Of a DNA stretch of 12,918 nucleotides, positions 12,627-12,918 are shown piece by piece. Both the position numbers and the translations under genes were made by a program. Position 1 is the first letter of the stretch, and each line of letters opens with the position of its first letter. This DNA is from Synechococcaceae bacterium WB4_1_0192. Its GTDB lineage: Bacteria; Cyanobacteriota; Cyanobacteriia; PCC-6307; Cyanobiaceae. The notes below the pieces were generated by a model. It had not been told where the DNA came from. It saw only the letters and a list, made by a program, of their open reading frames with translations, and ran no database searches. The stretch covers positions 1 to 12,918 of the forward strand of contig RFPK01000029.1 of NCBI GenBank assembly GCA_009926195.1, read 5' to 3'.

Positions 12627-12918
12627 GGTCACCAGCCGCAGCTGATCGCGCAGGCTGTCCGCCTGGCGCACCCGCAGCAGCAGCTCCGCCCCGGGGTCGG
12701 CGGCCGGTGGGCATTCGGCGGCCAGATCCATGGCCAGCTCCTCAACACGCACCAGGGCCAGGCGGTCCTGGGGGCGCAGCCAGCGCAACATCTGCGCCCG
12801 CCATTGGCCATCGCGATGGGCCTCGAACCACACCTGCTGCCAGTGGCGCTGGTCTTCGCGGGCGATACCGATTCCCCCGCGCACGGCGGCATCGACCTGA
12901 GCGAGGACGCTCTGCAGG
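12615..12918 (-). CDS. C-terminal end of a ribonuclease II/R-family exonuclease (partial)
   Basis: The minus-strand frame is open from the right edge to a TAG at 12615, giving the last 100 residues; the start is outside the window. The text LQSVLAQVDAAVRGGIGIAR followed by EDQRHWQQVWFE resembles the end of the RNB catalytic domain. RAQMLRWLRPQDRLALVRVE, LAMDLAAE, then LLLRVRQADSLRDQLRL looks like the short S1-like C-terminal barrel of cyanobacterial RNase II-type enzymes. These degrade RNA 3' to 5'. The catalytic aspartates are off the window. The last 12 bases overlap the FAD oxidoreductase gene tail to tail. Identification rests on the terminal pattern only. Confidence 0.65.
   Translation of the reverse strand, partial: LQSVLAQVDAAVRGGIGIAREDQRHWQQVWFEAHRDGQWRAQMLRWLRPQDRLALVRVEELAMDLAAECPPAADPGAELLLRVRQADSLRDQLRLVTSAG

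Overview
The window looks like a chromosome segment of a high-GC picocyanobacterium (Cyanobium or a freshwater/halotolerant Synechococcus). Three genes point to an oxygenic phototroph: a PxcA/CemA-family proton-extrusion protein, a TPM-domain protein of the Psb32 type, and a CCB2/CCB4-type cytochrome b6f assembly factor. This assignment comes from recognising gene families by eye; no database search was run.

Layout. Bases 1-2510 look like accessory DNA. They hold the 5' part of an AAA-family ATPase gene (minus) whose Walker A region appears to have been replaced by unrelated sequence. A small stand-alone LuxR-type regulator diverges from it, and three tandem 12-bp units lie between the two. 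Next comes about 550 bases without a convincing gene, but with a good minus-strand terminator and a duplicated short motif, then a small membrane protein gene and a decayed, frameshifted IS3-family remnant. A tRNA-Met(CAU) gene with a clear terminator (2512-2617) separates this part from the housekeeping genes.

Bases 2673-7286 are a minus-strand gene run. In transcription order it is a TerB-like protein, Psb32-like TPM protein, PxcA, CobU, TrmL, then a LysM/M23 peptidase after a 130-base gap. The first five are separated by 25 bases or less or overlap, so they are probably one operon. Two membrane proteins linked to photosynthesis are thus co-expressed with a cobalamin enzyme and a tRNA wobble methylase.

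Bases 7359-12918 hold a plus-strand CCB-type gene that converges on, and overlaps by 68 bases, a metG-lptC minus-strand pair (joined by a 4-base GTGA overlap). A plus-strand FAD-dependent oxidoreductase diverges from metG, and its end overlaps by 12 bases the end of a minus-strand gene that looks like the 3' end of an RNase II/R-family enzyme cut by the window edge.

No CRISPR array, toxin-antitoxin pair or clear defence island was found. The items most worth checking are the chimeric ATPase, the 12-bp repeats beside it, and the minus-strand terminator that has no gene close upstream.
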